Source of the DNA: Oscillospiraceae bacterium
GTDB taxonomy: Bacteria > Bacillota > Clostridia > Oscillospirales > Ruminococcaceae
Reading direction: 5' to 3'
NCBI GenBank assembly: GCA_900768705.1
Contig: CAAGEB010000155.1
Coordinates: 1 to 12,394, forward strand
Length of the DNA stretch: 12,394 nt
Part shown: in pieces, positions 12,393 through 12,394 of the stretch
Numbering within the stretch: the first letter of the stretch is position 1
Layout of the letters: each line of letters starts with the position of its first letter
Program-made: the position numbers and the translations under genes
The notes under the pieces: model-generated
The model's database searches: none
Told to the model about the DNA's origin: nothing
The model's input: only the letters and a program-made list of their open reading frames with translations

Positions 12393-12394
12393 CC

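Overview
The window looks like part of a chromosome from a gut-type anaerobic clostridium (Oscillospiraceae/Ruminococcus-like). This is inferred from strong AGGAGG-type ribosome binding sites, sigma-A promoters, a lipoprotein-fed sugar ABC importer without its own ATPase, a biotin-dependent carboxyltransferase cluster and clostridial-style small mobile-element genes. The species cannot be fixed from sequence alone. No tRNA, rRNA, CRISPR array or intact insertion sequence was seen.

Left part (1 to about 4430) is accessory and partly decayed. It holds the start of a minus-strand gene cut by the window edge, an apparently 5'-truncated ORF, an eight-helix membrane protein ending in a SHOCT-like domain, and a rubredoxin remnant that keeps a near-perfect promoter and terminator but has lost its first CxxC. 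Next come a small serine recombinase whose C-terminal DNA-binding part is put out of frame by one missing base, a second membrane protein with a PH-like region and a SHOCT-like tail, and a tightly coupled pair of small genes (78 aa, then a 60-aa helix-turn-helix protein). Several short repeat families and interlocked inverted repeats lie between them.

Middle part (about 4480 to 9000) is a minus-strand carbohydrate uptake operon: solute-binding lipoprotein first, then two MalF/MalG-type permeases. A sigma-A promoter, a 5'-leader hairpin, an internal terminator after the binding-protein gene and a final terminator are visible. About 450 bp upstream of the promoter is rich in small palindromes of the TTGTAA/TGTAAA type. 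Just beyond the 3' terminators of this operon and of the next one sit two diverged copies of the same structured repeat, in the same orientation.

Right part (9107 to 12394) is a minus-strand operon of three genes: a short carboxyltransferase (12S/MmdA type), a biotin carboxyl carrier protein (1.3S type) and a carboxyltransferase of the oxaloacetate decarboxylase alpha/5S type. This matches the parts list of a soluble transcarboxylase, because no sodium-pump membrane subunit lies between the genes. The operon ends in a strong hairpin. It is preceded, up to the window edge, by a highly structured leader or repeat.

The most notable unexplained items are the paired intergenic elements, the structured sequence before the carboxyltransferase operon, the interlocked inverted repeats near 4330-4430, and the short, divergent 12S-like subunit.
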